A stretch of DNA of 64,000 bases, from contig OZ026522.1 of the NCBI GenBank assembly GCA_964019695.1, positions 23,490,477 to 23,554,476 of the forward strand, written 5' to 3'. Positions 52,553 through 63,240 of this stretch are shown here, piece after piece (position 1 is the stretch's first letter; each line of letters opens with the position of its first letter). Both the position numbers and the translations under genes were made by a program. This stretch comes from Loripinus fragilis (lineage: Eukaryota; Mollusca; Bivalvia; Lucinida; Lucinidae). The notes beneath the pieces were generated by a model, which saw nothing but the letters and a program-made list of their open reading frames with translations, was not told the DNA's origin and did no database searches.

Positions 52553-52829
52553 GCATGCATGGGCGGATCCAGAACATTTTGTCAGAGGGGGTAGTGAGAG
52601 AGGACCGAAATGCCACTAAAAATGGACCACCATCGGCCCATCAGCGAAACGCCTTTGAAATGGCGTTTTGCTGGCGTGTCAATGGCCCACCATTGAATGC
52701 TGGCTTGGTAGCTTTGTGATTTTTAGGGGATCGGGATCAATATTGCTAGGAAACCCTATATTTTTGTGATTTTTCAGGGGAGGTCCGGACCCCCTCCATC
52801 CCCCTTCTCGATCCGCCCAGGGCATGCAT
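52553..52829. mobile_element. GCGCGGATCC-type MITE with 8-bp GCATGCAT duplication
   Basis: The element (52561-52821) starts GGGCGGATCCAGAAC and ends CTCGATCCGCCCAGG. GCATGCAT flanks both sides (52553-52560, 52822-52829). Interior phrases (TTGTGATTTTTCAGGGG, GGTCCGGACCCCC, ACGCCTTTGAAATGGCGTTT) define the family. An 8-bp duplication fits hAT- or P-type transposition. GCATGCAT is nearly palindromic, so it should be checked against other copies. Confidence 0.65.
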
Positions 52830-52984
52830 CTGAAAGAAGGTACTTGTCTGAAAAGTTCCGTGATCATCGGACGCAAAGTCAGACTAGATTACAACTCTTA
52901 GTATGCTTGTTTGCCCATGATCAGGCACGCCGGACGATGTTCTGGATCTAAACTGTTTGCAAACTTTGATAGCAGGTCGTAAAA

Positions 52985-53035
52985 GTAGAGGGAGAGAGAG
53001 AGAGAGAAAGAGAGGGAGAAAGAGAGAGACTGCAC
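52985..53035. repeat. (GA)n-type microsatellite
   Basis: AGAGAGAG runs with GGAG and AAAG interruptions. A GCAAACAGTG-family half hairpin (GGATCTAAACTGTTTGCAAA) sits just before it at 52943-52963. Confidence 0.85.
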
Positions 53036-53269
53036 AGTGTTTGCACACGAATCTTTTGTTTTGGCTTGGTTTCTTAGAATATCGAAACACAATGTTTGGG
53101 TCAGTCAATCAATCTTGTTACAACTGCTTCCGATGAGGACCCAAAACCCAAACTTATCGTGCGCATCGGCTTTTGTACGGCAAAGTCGGACATTCCACAG
53201 TATTAACGCTTTGTGTACTTTCTATCGCATGCACACATTTTTAAATTGACGAAACATTCTATCCTGAAT

Positions 53270-53395
53270 ACCATTCGGGTCTGATCTGGATCCAAACCGT
53301 GTTTGCAAATGTAGAGAGAGAGAGAGGGAGGGAGAGAGAGAGAGACTGGTGCAGGCACGTCAAAGTAAACATTGCATCGGCGGATCGACAAGTAG

Positions 53396-53425
<30 letters not shown>
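53270..53425. repeat. GCAAACAGTG-type half hairpin followed by (GA)n and (TG)n tracts
   Basis: GGGTCTGATCTGGATCCAAA ... GTGTTTGCAAA at 53277-53309, then two GA-rich tracts (53312-53345, 53393-53418) and a short GTGTGTGT run. Confidence 0.8.
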
Positions 53426-53428
<3 letters not shown>

Positions 53429-53518
53429 TGTATGTTCTTTTTAAATTTCGCCAGTTTGTTTTTTTTACTCTTGGAACTCGTCTACGTATTTCAAAGTTTT
53501 GTGTCCATCTTTGCAAAA

Positions 53519-53760
53519 AAAATCTGATCGTACGAGATGTCTAGCGGTTTCAATTCTTGGGTACAATCTCGGACCCAAAATTACTGGGTCTGAGGTACAA
53601 TATTAACTGGAATTCGAAGTCGGCAGAGCGAGCGAAAGCGTTTTGATTTCTGAAGTAGTGATTCATCGGTAGTCCGAGACGAGCGAACATAGGAGACCCG
53701 GCCTATCGAATAATTTAAATCAGTGGACTTTTATGACTTGTAAGTAAATTGAGTGACATA
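53519..53760 (+). repeat. ~230-bp repeat, inverse of the window's end
   Basis: Matches the reverse complement of about 63815-64000: CTGATCGTACGAGATGTCTA, TAGTGATTCATCGGTAGTCC and CAGTGGACTTTTATGACTTG are shared. This copy has gained the 27-bp hairpin at 53568-53594. The partner continues beyond the window. Element type unknown. Confidence 0.75.
53561..53601. mobile_element. 27-bp palindrome flanked by 7-bp direct repeats
   Basis: The hairpin at 53568-53594 (CTCGGACCCA ... TGGGTCTGAG) is flanked by GTACAAT (53561-53567, 53595-53601). The homologous repeat at the window's end has a single GTACAAT (as ATTGTAC, 63954-63960) and no hairpin, so it is an empty site. Compare 14684-14723. Confidence 0.75.
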
Positions 53761-54385
53761 ATATGTAGGGCAGGCACGATTAATAGAAATGTCGGTTAAT
53801 TGGTCAATATACAATAGAAAAACGATTATCGATATGAAAATTCAAAAATCGGTTACTTTCAATGGATGTTCTGTTCATTTATTCAATTAAAATTCAAGCC
53901 TAATTGCCGCGTGTGCTGTTTTGTGTAGACCGGAAGTGCATTGTCGTAAAGTTTGTAAACAGTACAGTACAGCTCCGGTGGTTTTTCAAAGACCCACCCA
54001 AGCCAGTGGGGAAGGATTTTTAGCCCACCGCAACCCCACCCGATGTTCCGTGCAAGTCCCCACCGCGGGAAGGATTTTTCCCGCCGTAATTCCACCGCAA
54101 CCCCACCGCGGGTCAACATTTTTACCTGTATGACCGCGGTGGGTGATAAAACTGCTGGCGTGTGACGTCAGAATGATTGACAGCTGTAAAATAGATTAAT
54201 CAATAGAGATGCCATACATGCAGAAAATAAATACAATTAATGTTCATTTATTGTTCAGTGTTTTCTTTTAGCTTCTAATTATAATCCATGATCCTCAATT
54301 ATCGCCAGGTTGTAATTTTAATTTATTTGACAAGCGATGCTCATAATCTTTATGTTTGCATGTAAGTTCAGAAAATTGTGACTAA

Positions 54386-54673
54386 TTATTTCACTACCTT
54401 GCTTGGAGGTGAGGTCATTCGTCTTACATGTACACTGGTATGAAAAGACATCCAATTATATGCAAAAATCAGTTGATTGGCGACTACAATGCGTGACAGA
54501 GAGAGTATAGCATATTCAGGAATATTTTCTTCTAAATCGTCTGTTCCAGAGACTTCCAATGAGCGCATAAACTGTCCACTAATTTGCAACGTGCATTTAG
54601 TCACGTAGGCACACTTAGCCACGTGCAGAATCACCATCAGAAAAAGGCCATGTCGTAGTGTTATGCCGTACAT
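54386..54673 (-). CDS. Unidentified open frame ending at a donor-like site
   Basis: 95 codons from a minus-strand ATG. It has a hydrophobic N-terminal stretch (HGLFLMVILHVAKCAYV) that could be a signal peptide or membrane segment, then an acidic patch (GTDDLEENIPEY). On the minus strand AAGCAAG|GTAGTG near 54402 could be a splice donor. No family recognised; it may be chance. Confidence 0.2.
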   Translation of the reverse strand: MYGITLRHGLFLMVILHVAKCAYVTKCTLQISGQFMRSLEVSGTDDLEENIPEYAILSLSRIVVANQLIFAYNWMSFHTSVHVRRMTSPPSKVVK

Positions 54674-54773
54674 GAGTTCCCTACCGTATTAACCAAAATT
54701 CGTGACCACGTAATTTAATGAACATAATTTTTTCCATTTAAAAGAATTTTGATGTTCAGAATCGCATTGAAGA

Positions 54774-54999
54774 CATGCGCGGACCTAGAGGGAGGACAGG
54801 GGCTCCCAACCACCCCCTCCCCCTTGAAAATCATAACGCTATAGGGTTCGTTAGCATCCCTGGAAAATTAAAAATGTTGGACCATCATCGCCTCGCTAGC
54901 GTTCACTTTAAGTGGTATTTGGATGCTCTCTCAACTCATAAACTTAAAAAGTTGTCAAGAGTTGGACCCCCTCTGACCCCCTTTCTGGATCCGCGCATG
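54774..54999. mobile_element. GCGCGGATCC-type MITE, copy with both ends
   Basis: CATGCGCGGACCTAGAGGG ... CTTTCTGGATCCGCGCATG. The interior shares 'gaaaatcataacgctatagggtt' with 35440-35475 in spirit. 226 bp. Confidence 0.75.
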
Positions 55000-55030
55000 G
55001 AAGCGACGATTCTAAGGAGTAACCACAACA

Positions 55031-55135
55031 TATTCACACGGGTGAAATTTCAAAAATTCCAAATCCTGAACTTAAAGAAATTCAAATATTAAAACATGCA
55101 GGATTTTGAGGTGAAAATTTTCACCCATGTATTCA
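55031..55135. mobile_element. CATGGGTGAAA MITE, short copy with 6-bp TATTCA duplication
   Basis: The element (55037-55129) starts CACGGGTGAAATTTCA and ends TGAAAATTTTCACCCATG. TATTCA lies on both sides (55031-55036, 55130-55135). At 93 bp it appears to be the basic form. The copy at 49870-50100 is inverse and longer. Confidence 0.8.
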
Positions 55136-55149
55136 GAAGACGGTGGTTC

Positions 55150-55220
55150 CATATAGTTTTGTGAGTTTCCAGGGTGGGGACGGTCCCTGTGCCCCCTCCC
55201 TCTAGATCCGTGCACGCCGC
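55150..55220. mobile_element. GCGCGGATCC-type MITE, half copy
   Basis: Phrases 'gttttgtgagtttccagggtggggac' and CCCCCTCCCTCTAGATCCGT. Confidence 0.5.
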
Positions 55221-56042
55221 AAACTAACGAGAATTGACCTTTTAGCACGAGATTTTTTTGTATTTATACTGCATCAAAAAAAGATGCAAGACCAAAATTT
55301 AGACTTCTAGTTACGCTGAAATGATCATGCAGCATGAGCATGTAAAGGAGTCCTTTGCGCTGCCGCATTGTGCATATGCGTTACAAAAGAGAATCTCCCA
55401 CAAGAATGATTATTTTTTAGTATTTCATATCATGTTTTCTGTGTGTTTCAATAACCACCAAACACGCCCTGATCGTTAAATCCACTGTATCACATTTGAG
55501 CTCGCCTGAACAACGGTCAGTACGTTTCTATTATACTTAAAAATTGATTCTATTACGGAGAGCTGCCCTTCTCGATGAAGATGGAAAATATGCATGTAAA
55601 ATAGTGTTAAAAGATACAAAATACGGACCGCCACTCCCGCAAAAACGGTAAATATCCTACAATAAATATACTACGATATTTTACTTGCGTAAGTAGTGGA
55701 AAACTAGAACGATCTTTACCAGAGTCGTTCGTTTTTGTCATTACAACGATGGGAAATGTACAAAGTATGAAACCTGTGCACATTTGCTTAGGTTTTATAT
55801 TTTGTTCATTTTCAGCGCTTGCACACGTTTAAATCAGCTGTAGGACATGGAGTCATGCTCGTTTACCCAGGCATGAGTCGTGACCCGTTCCGTGCCCACT
55901 GCATTCCGTACCCACTTGGATGACTGATGGGTCACGCCTGGATTACCGAGGACGTCATCGGTTTGTTTCTTAAAATATATCGGGCTCTTGCATAGCGCAA
56001 CGAAAACACGTGCAAAACAAGGGTTTCATACTGTTCAGTATG

Positions 56043-56230
56043 CTCGGATCCAGAGGGACAGGGGTCCAGAACCCCCCCCCCCCCCCCACGAAAATCATAA
56101 AACTACCAAGCCTACATTCAATGTTGGAGCATCATAGGTCCGCAAGCGAAATGCCATTTGAATGGCGTTTTGCTTTTTGTGGTATTTGGATCCATTCTAC
56201 CCATCAACTAAAAAAAAACGCTGTCAGAGT
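56043..56230. mobile_element. GCGCGGATCC-type MITE, partial copy
   Basis: GCTCGGATCCAGAGGGACAG, a long C run (56070-56088), GAAAATCATAAAACTACCAA, then AATGGCGTTTTGC. The far end is lost. Confidence 0.6.
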
Positions 56231-56407
56231 TGGTGCTTCAGTGTCAAGGTCAGTTCGAGAGGTCAAAGGTCCCATGTGCAGAATTTTTCTGCTTTCTACT
56301 GTCTGCTTCTAGACAATAGTTCACAAAGATGTCCACCTTCTTGAGACAAGTTTTCAGACATCCTGTGTCAAGGTCATTGCGAGAGGCCAAAGTTCACCAC
56401 TACATAT

Positions 56408-56606
56408 GAGCTGTGACGTGCAATTTCTTCCAACAATGTGATATTTTGACAAGTGCAGACTCAGATGAGTCTGCTCAACTCCAACTTCGGTCAGTACCTT
56501 AATCATAGTATAGTCAAGTGACTAACAAAGGCTCTGATCAGACTGCGCGTATGCGCAGGCTGGTCTGAGCCTTTGCTGGTCGCACGAAAATCTCATGTCG
56601 CGGCTC
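56408..56606. mobile_element. MITE with TGAGCCGCGACATGAGA termini, copy 3
   Basis: GAGCTGTGACGTGCAATTTC ... GAAAATCTCATGTCGCGGCTC, with CCAACAATGTGA and the internal hairpin AGGCTCTGATCAGACTGCGC ... GCGCAGGCTGGTCTGAGCCT (56526-56573). Confidence 0.75.
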
Positions 56607-56883
56607 AATTATCTCCGATTCTTGAAATAATACATACATGTCAACACACCTTGCTACAGAGCATCTGAGGAACCCCAGTTTGCAGATACAAAAGTACGCA
56701 GTAAAGACGGTAAAAAGTCGAGATATAATGTCATTTTTTTAAAATGTTTTCCGTGCATAGAAAGCAAACACCTTTTGTTGTGGTTGGTTCTTTAAAAATT
56801 TATGAAAATTTGCATGATCTGGGGTGGTATAGGCGAAGGCTCTGTGGAGACTTCCCTACTGTGTTTCTGTATGAGGTGGGGGC

Positions 56884-57082
56884 ATGCGCGGATCCAGGAA
56901 TTTTTGTGCCAGAAAACAGCTCTGACAACTTTTTAGTCCTCAACTTTACAGAGGGTGCCCAATGGTTATTTCAAACAAAACTATATATGTATAAATGGTC
57001 CAAATGCTAATTTCTATAGAAACCCATATAACTTATGATTTTCCAGGGGGTCCGGACCCCCAACCCCCTCTTGATCCGCGCA
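56884..57082. mobile_element. GCGCGGATCC-type MITE, copy with both ends
   Basis: ATGCGCGGATCCAGGAATTT ... CTCTTGATCCGCGCATG. Contains GATTTTCCAGGGGGTCCGGA as in other copies. Confidence 0.75.
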
Positions 57083-57220
57083 TGGGGAGACTGTGCGTGT
57101 GCACATGCCCATCTTCTGAGCCTTCGTTGCTTGCAAATGCGACAAGTACACGGATGCGTCTTGTCTCGAGAGACGCTTGCAATGAGCAAATGATCAATTG
57201 TAATTGTACACATCAGTCTT

Positions 57221-57313
57221 CATCTTCGCAAGCCAAGGGTAATAACTCCACGCAAGCCAAGGGTACTAACTCCACTTCGTTCCTGGGGTTAGTACCCTTA
57301 GCTTGCGAAGATG
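57221..57313. repeat. Palindrome with a duplicated arm
   Basis: CATCTTCGCAAGCCAAGGGT occurs once and CGCAAGCCAAGGGTACTAAC a second time on the left. Both can pair with GTTAGTACCCTTAGCTTGCG and GAAGATG on the right. Two alternative stems are therefore possible. Confidence 0.7.
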
Positions 57314-57409
57314 ATCAATCTTTTGAAAACCATCGTCATATTTGGGCCTGCTCATGAAATTTTTGCAGTTATCGCATATATTTGCCGACTTACTAGTGTC
57401 GGACGCTGA

Positions 57410-57485
57410 TAACCTTTGCAAATAAGTTGGACCCAGATCAGACACGACAAGATGTCGGGCTAAATCTGGATCCATACTGTTTGAC
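57410..57485. repeat. GCAAACAGTG-family hairpin
   Basis: TTTGCAAATAAGTTGGACCC and AGATCAGACACGACA pair with TGTCGGGCTAAATCTGGATC and CATACTGTTTGACA. Diverged copy. Confidence 0.65.
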
Positions 57486-58033
57486 ACTTTGATGGTGTTC
57501 CTGAAAAATTCAAGGTTGTTTTGAAAAGAAAATAGCAGACGACAGAAAAGCATGCATAACATGTTACTTGTGAGCAATGAAGACCCTGTCCGAGATATAC
57601 ATGTATGTTATTCAATCGCTGCATTTTTTCACGTACGTACATGAAAGGGCCTTTCATTTATACACAAGGGCGATTTTGGCTTTGAAGTTTGAAGCCGACA
57701 AAGAATGTTTCAACCTCAGACGTCAAAGACCATGTCAAACTTTATAAGCGGTGTTTCTGTAAAAATCCATGCTGTGGGTACTCCTAAGAAATGCATCTCC
57801 AAGGCGCTTCTACCGAGTAGACTCAACATGTAGGATACACAACGTTTTGACGAAAATAATTCGGTCGATACGATTTTTGGTTGTACATGCGATCTTGAAT
57901 CGATGGATCTTACCGTCGAGTACGTTTGAATTTAATCAGTTGAGAAATTTCTTAAGAAATAAAATTTGAAAAACATAGAGTTTTTTTTCATGTCGGTCAA
58001 TTTTTTGGACGAGTTTTATACAATATGACGCAG

Positions 58034-58310
58034 TCGATTGAACGTCAAAACTATTAAAACATCGTATCGACTGTATGTCGCATTCGAGCAAACGCCGTAT
58101 CGACATAATATCTTTCGACCAAATGTCAAAGAAGCACCATCGGAATATGCAAAAGAAAACTGCATTTTATATTACTTTACTGGCCTGCCAGCCAAGAGTG
58201 ACAATGACGACGTTTTGTTTACAAAGTTATTAGGGGATCACTTGTTTATTTATCCTATCCGCAGGATAGGATTAATACAGAAGAGATCTCTCGATTCGTG
58301 TCTGTACAAG
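58034..58310 (+). CDS. Possible internal exon, carboxylesterase-like
   Basis: An acceptor-like CAG at 58031-58033 and a donor AAG|GTAGTG at 58310 bound a frame encoding VAFEQTPYRHNIFRPNVKEA, YAKENCILYYFTGLPAKSDN and FTKLLGDHLFIYPIRRIGLI. The order, with G-D-x-L-F-x-x-P-x-R-R near the end, resembles the C-terminal third of type-B carboxylesterases (serine hydrolases). The catalytic Ser and His would lie in other exons. Upstream, 57836-57930 reads DTQRFDENNSVDTIFGC in an open frame and might be a preceding exon, but this is weak. Codons and composition are unlike the surrounding repeats. Family assignment is tentative. Confidence 0.35.
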
Positions 58311-59214
58311 GTAGTGTTTTACTTAACAATTTGTTAACATAATATTTCATCACTGTCACTTTTGGTTGGCACGACAGTAGTTATCGTCAAATATGGCTGC
58401 TGATTGGCGGAAAATTAAAACAAGCCAGGCGTTGTGTTAATACATCGAAATAACGGATTAATGGATTAATTAGTCAATTACAGGTAAGGACGTTTTTTTA
58501 CCATTTTCTGGACCTATCTCTTGTGGTAGAGCAAAAAACTGGCAAAAAGTCGCTTATTTAAGGCGGAACCCCTCCCCATCTGTAAAATGGAAAACAACTG
58601 CATGAGTGATATGGCAAGATGTTGAAGTTTCTTGGATCGCCGGAATTACTTTTTCAAAGAGGGGCAGTGGTGTTAAAATTTGGCAAAAACTTCATTTTTA
58701 GAAGTAAAATTGCGAATTTCTGAAATCCATTTGCAGCAACAGATACACGACACCGGCAAAGAAAGACTGAAAAATGATCATTGAGTTTTATATAATCCTG
58801 ACCTGGCTTTATTATGAAGTCAAAGTCAGAAATAAAATGTCTTTATTTTTGGGTGAAAATTAGTATTTTTTATAAAAAATAATCCAAATTTTTGTAATCG
58901 GACAGGTAAAGTTTTTAAAATATATAGTTTTTATTTATCTTGTTTTAAATTTGATGCTGTGTTATTCAACTTACATATATCTTGTCGTGTTTACTTATAA
59001 AACCTGACAAAATATTTTCCTATTTTGCCTCGAAAACTGACATTTTTATATTCAGGTATATTTTTGGAAATGCATATTTTGCTATTTTATAGATATTACA
59101 ATTTTATGTAGGGCATTGTCATATTATGAAAATGACGTACAAATAGTAAACATACCAAATTGAAACAGCATTTATCATGTTCTGTGATATCATATCAAGC
59201 ATTGACACATACTA
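58311..59214. other. Non-coding stretch
   Basis: If 58034-58310 is an exon, this is intron. AT-rich; no feature recognised. Confidence 0.35.
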
Positions 59215-60829
59215 AAAGAGGGCCAAGTGACCCTGGATCGCTCACCTGAGTTTTTGTTTAAAACCTCTAATCTACATGTATCTATTAAAAACTGACCATG
59301 CTCCTGGTGAACCCTTGGTGGGGCCATTTCTGTCCCCAGAGCTCAGTTTGGAGCAAATTTTAGTATGGTCCACTGGGTGATATCAGGGATCTAGACCTAG
59401 TGGTTTCAAACCAGGAGACTTTGTATGTTTCAATTTATAAATCAATGTAAACTGTGTGACATCCATGATGAGGCCATTTTGACCACATAACCACAATTTG
59501 AACAAACTCGGTAGAGTATCACTAGGTATTGTTACATACCAAATATCAAAAATTTGGGCAGTTTGTTTTCTGACAAGAATATTTTTCAACGTTATCTCTA
59601 AATAACCTATTGATCGAGGAAAAATCTGGCAAATTATAAGTCGCTCAGTTGAAGTGGAACCTCTGCCTACTTGTAAAATAAGATTGTGATATATCAATGG
59701 AAAGTTTTATAACTGTACATTATGAAACCACTGGAATCACTTTTAAAAACAGGGGCAGTGAATCTTTATAAGGCTTCGAAGAAGGGCACCCTTATTCAAA
59801 GAATCATATATAGCATCTAAAATAAGCAAACTTTGGCTTGGTGGAAAAAAATGCAAAAATGCATATAATTTCAAAATTGTATATCTAACCAAATAAGCCA
59901 TGCATTAAACAGTTAGGCCTATTTTAATGTAATACACAAGAATGCGGATCTGACAAAAGGAACCTTAAGACATCCAAGCAATTATTACGTAAGACACATT
60001 TGAAAAAATGCTTAAAATAACATAATTTACTTGCCTTTATATTTCCATGAAAATGCTTTTAAACTTTGATACCATCAAAATAGCAAAAGTTTCTGATTAT
60101 ACTTTTTTTTAAAAGTTTTCTATAAGGGCTGTTGCCATGTGAACACTCAGATCACAACACCTACAAGTGGGTACTTTTGAATGCCTATAATACGATCTAG
60201 AAGATATAAATTCATGTAACTTCATCTGCATTTCCATTATTACATGTATAAGACTTTAGAAGACTTTAAATTTGCTAGATTCTTATGCTGATCATGCAAA
60301 ACCAACAAACGAATATAGACCAACACTCTGACGTAATCACACGTTAACTCCATTCTTGACGTCACATTCCAAACCTGATTACATATGCTGTTTCTAACAT
60401 TCATATAATCATCAGTTTCGAAGATAATCACTTCAAAAATTCAGGAAATGCTCTAAGCATGTAATACTTTGCAGATGTAACATATGCCTGATTTTGACTA
60501 TCGCGAACATAAGTACCTTTGATCATATCCTGGCCCATATATATATGCAGAATGGAATTGATTTATCATTTTGACATCATTGTTTAGTACCATGATTACA
60601 TTTATTTTTATCTATTGCCTTTTAATTTACACATATTGTCAGTGCGTACGATATGAACGCATTCCAAATCAAGTATGGTCTTTTATCCATCAGCTAATTA
60701 AAAATATAGTAGGTTTTGCCTTTTGGTATTAGTAGCAGCATGGAGTTTGTGCATCACCCAATCCTCCTAAATCTGTTTTAAAGAGTAACTATGTTAGTGC
60801 TATAACAAGAACTTGCCATTTACCTTTAT

Positions 60830-61460
60830 GCTTCGATGTTCATATTTGCCTATGGTGGGTATTTCAAATTATAAATATAATCTTGGAGTTAAAGGTCAAG
60901 GTCAAATTAAAACAAAAATCTGTAATACAACTCATAACATGACCTCCACTTTCATTTCTACGATCGAGGGTGTTCATATATGGCACAATGATTGTCTATG
61001 GGGTGTAGATAACAACGTAGATTTCTTATCACCACTTTGCCATTGGTGTCAAAAGACAAGGTCAAATATACTTACAACCAGTTTATGGCTCTTTCATTTT
61101 TTGACCAAGGGTGTTCATACTTAGCACAATTATTGCTTATGGTGTGTAAATTACAAAGTATGTTACATATCACCGCTATGGCCCTGGAGTCAAAGGTTAA
61201 TTAGAATCTGTCTAACAGTGGTATGTTTTTGACAGAGGTGCATCATATTTTGTAGAATAATTGCCAATATGACATTTTAATTTTTAAAATAATTTGAAGC
61301 TGGTTGTATGGACTGTAAAGCAATATTTCTCGCATGTTTTGTTGTAGATGCTTCATATTTTGCACACTGATTGTCTAAGGTGTTTTTTTGTCAATAATAG
61401 CTTCTGACTGCTGATATGACCTTTGTATCAAAGTTCAAGGTCAAACTGCTTAAAAACCTA
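60830..61460 (+). repeat. Degenerate central tandem repeat
   Basis: Four or five units of roughly 130-160 bp share GTTCATANNTNGCACAATNA, TTGTCTATGGTGTGTA and TATGGCCNTGGNGTCAAAGG words. Inside the foldback element. Confidence 0.6.
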
Positions 61461-62142
61461 CATATTAAACCATCAAAGTGGTACTAAACCTTAATGTGTT
61501 TATGACTCTCCTAGGTTCTATGCGAGGCACACCGAATAGTGGATTATGAATTCACTGCATGGGATAATAAAGAGGTCCTTAAAGGATTTAGTTATTTTCT
61601 GATAAAATATTTATATTTATCTTAGTGTTCCTATATAGGCGGTAAGTCCCCTCTTAGAGCCCCATTAGTTCGGTGAGATATTGGAATACACTGAGACATG
61701 AAATAACCTTCCCCTTAACAGAAAGTCTGCTGATGACAAGTCCTAAACCAAAATGTAGACCTTTAAACTCTGCATATACGGCATGTAACGCATTCTGTTT
61801 TGGAAGAGATGTATAAATGATCATACTTGGGACACTGGCTGTCTATGGTTTTATGATGGCAAAATTTCCTCCCATGCTACTGGCTAGATTTTAACCAAAC
61901 TTTGCTGAAATGGTTCTTATATGACCCTCTTAAATAATTGTTCAAATAGTTTAGTCCATTGCATATCTAGGTCACATGGGCAAAAATAGATTTTCAGAAT
62001 GAAAATCTTCTTGTTTGAAACCACCATGCCTAGAGTCTTAATATTTGGTATGAAGCATAACCTAGTAGACCTCCACCAAGTTTTTACAAATTATAGCCCT
62101 GTGATGTAAATGGCACATTCCTGGAGGTGGCATATTTTACAT

Positions 62143-62282
62143 AGATATGTAATCACCTGCTGGGAAATGGCTGATCCATTGGCTCTCTTGTGTGTGGTGT
62201 TCACTTTCCCATATTGTGTCTCGAGTCAGTTGAGGTACTTGTTTGTATCGAGTTCTGGGTTTTGCCCTCTGCTTTACTTTTA
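62143..62282 (+). mobile_element. PLE-tail insert 1
   Basis: About 140 bp matching 14370-14510 (ATCACCTGCTGGGAAATGGC, TGGCTCTCTTGTGTGTGGTG, CACTTTCCCAT). It interrupts the 158-bp repeat. Confidence 0.7.
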
Positions 62283-62682
62283 TATTGGGAAAACATAAAA
62301 CAAATCATTGTGTCTGAAACGACAATGCCTAGCACCGTGATATTTGGTATGCAACATCACCTAACTAAGTACGCCTCTACCAATTTTATTCAATTTGGAG
62401 CACAGGGACTATTAAGTGGACACGCCTGCGAGCTCAGACGTTCACTTTAGGAATCAGTTGGTAAATCTTCTTGTCTGACACCACAAGGGATAGAGCATAG
62501 ATGTTTGTTATGTAGCATCACCTACATGTAGTATACCTCTACATTGTGGCCCTTGTGCGAAAACTGGCCCCACCCTGGGGTCACATGTTTTACATAGGCT
62601 TATATAAGGAACACTTAAAATAATCTAGTCTGAAACCACAGAACCTAGAGTCTATATTTGGCATGAAGCATCATCTAGTAGA

Positions 62683-62918
62683 CCGTTCCAAGGCGGTACT
62701 TCTTTTGTGGATCTTTTATGTTTTTGTTCTGTCTTGTGTTTGCTATGTTTTGTGCGCGTCTGTTTATATGTGCTTTGTGGTCACCTGCTGGGAAAGGGCT
62801 GACCTCTTGGCTCTCGTTTGTGGTGTCTTCTGTGAGTTTGTCACTTTCCCATTGGTATCCTGGGTCAGGTTTGGTACTTGATTGTATCGATTCCTGATCT
62901 TTGCACCATTACTTACTT
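62683..62918 (+). mobile_element. PLE-tail insert 2
   Basis: About 236 bp matching 14268-14510: CCGTTCCAAGGCGGTACTTC, GGTCACCTGCTGGGAAAGGG, GATTGTATCGATTCCTGATC. It interrupts the 158-bp repeat. Confidence 0.8.
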
Positions 62919-63146
62919 TTACTAAGTTTGTTGAAAATTATGGCCCTTCTGGCCGAAAATGAGGCCGCCTCGGGATCAATGTTTTATATCAGCTTATATA
63001 GAGAACAAATTAAAAACACATTCTTGTCAGATACTAAAATGCTTGATATTTGATATGAGGCATTCCCAAGTGGTACTCTACCAAGTTTGTTCAATTTATG
63101 GTTCTGTGGTCAAAATGGCATCGTCCTGAAGGTCACAGAGTTTATT

Positions 63147-63240
63147 AGGCTGTTATTGTTCTTTGACTCTTCCTCACGGTGCAGTGGGTTTGTATGCAAT
63201 GTGTGAGTGTGGCATTTCCTGATCATACTTTCTTTTTACA
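63147..63240 (+). mobile_element. PLE-tail insert 3
   Basis: About 95-100 bp matching 33565-33655: GACTCTTCCTCACGGTGCAG, GTGTGGCATTTCCTGATCAT. It comes from a different part of the PLE tail than inserts 1 and 2. Confidence 0.7.

Noticed and set aside
52898..53516. Several SLSLSLSL frames
   Set aside because: GA/TC microsatellite artefacts.
57007..57577. Open frames around the CTTCGCAAGCC palindrome
   Set aside because: They run through a MITE end and the palindrome, with no conserved content.
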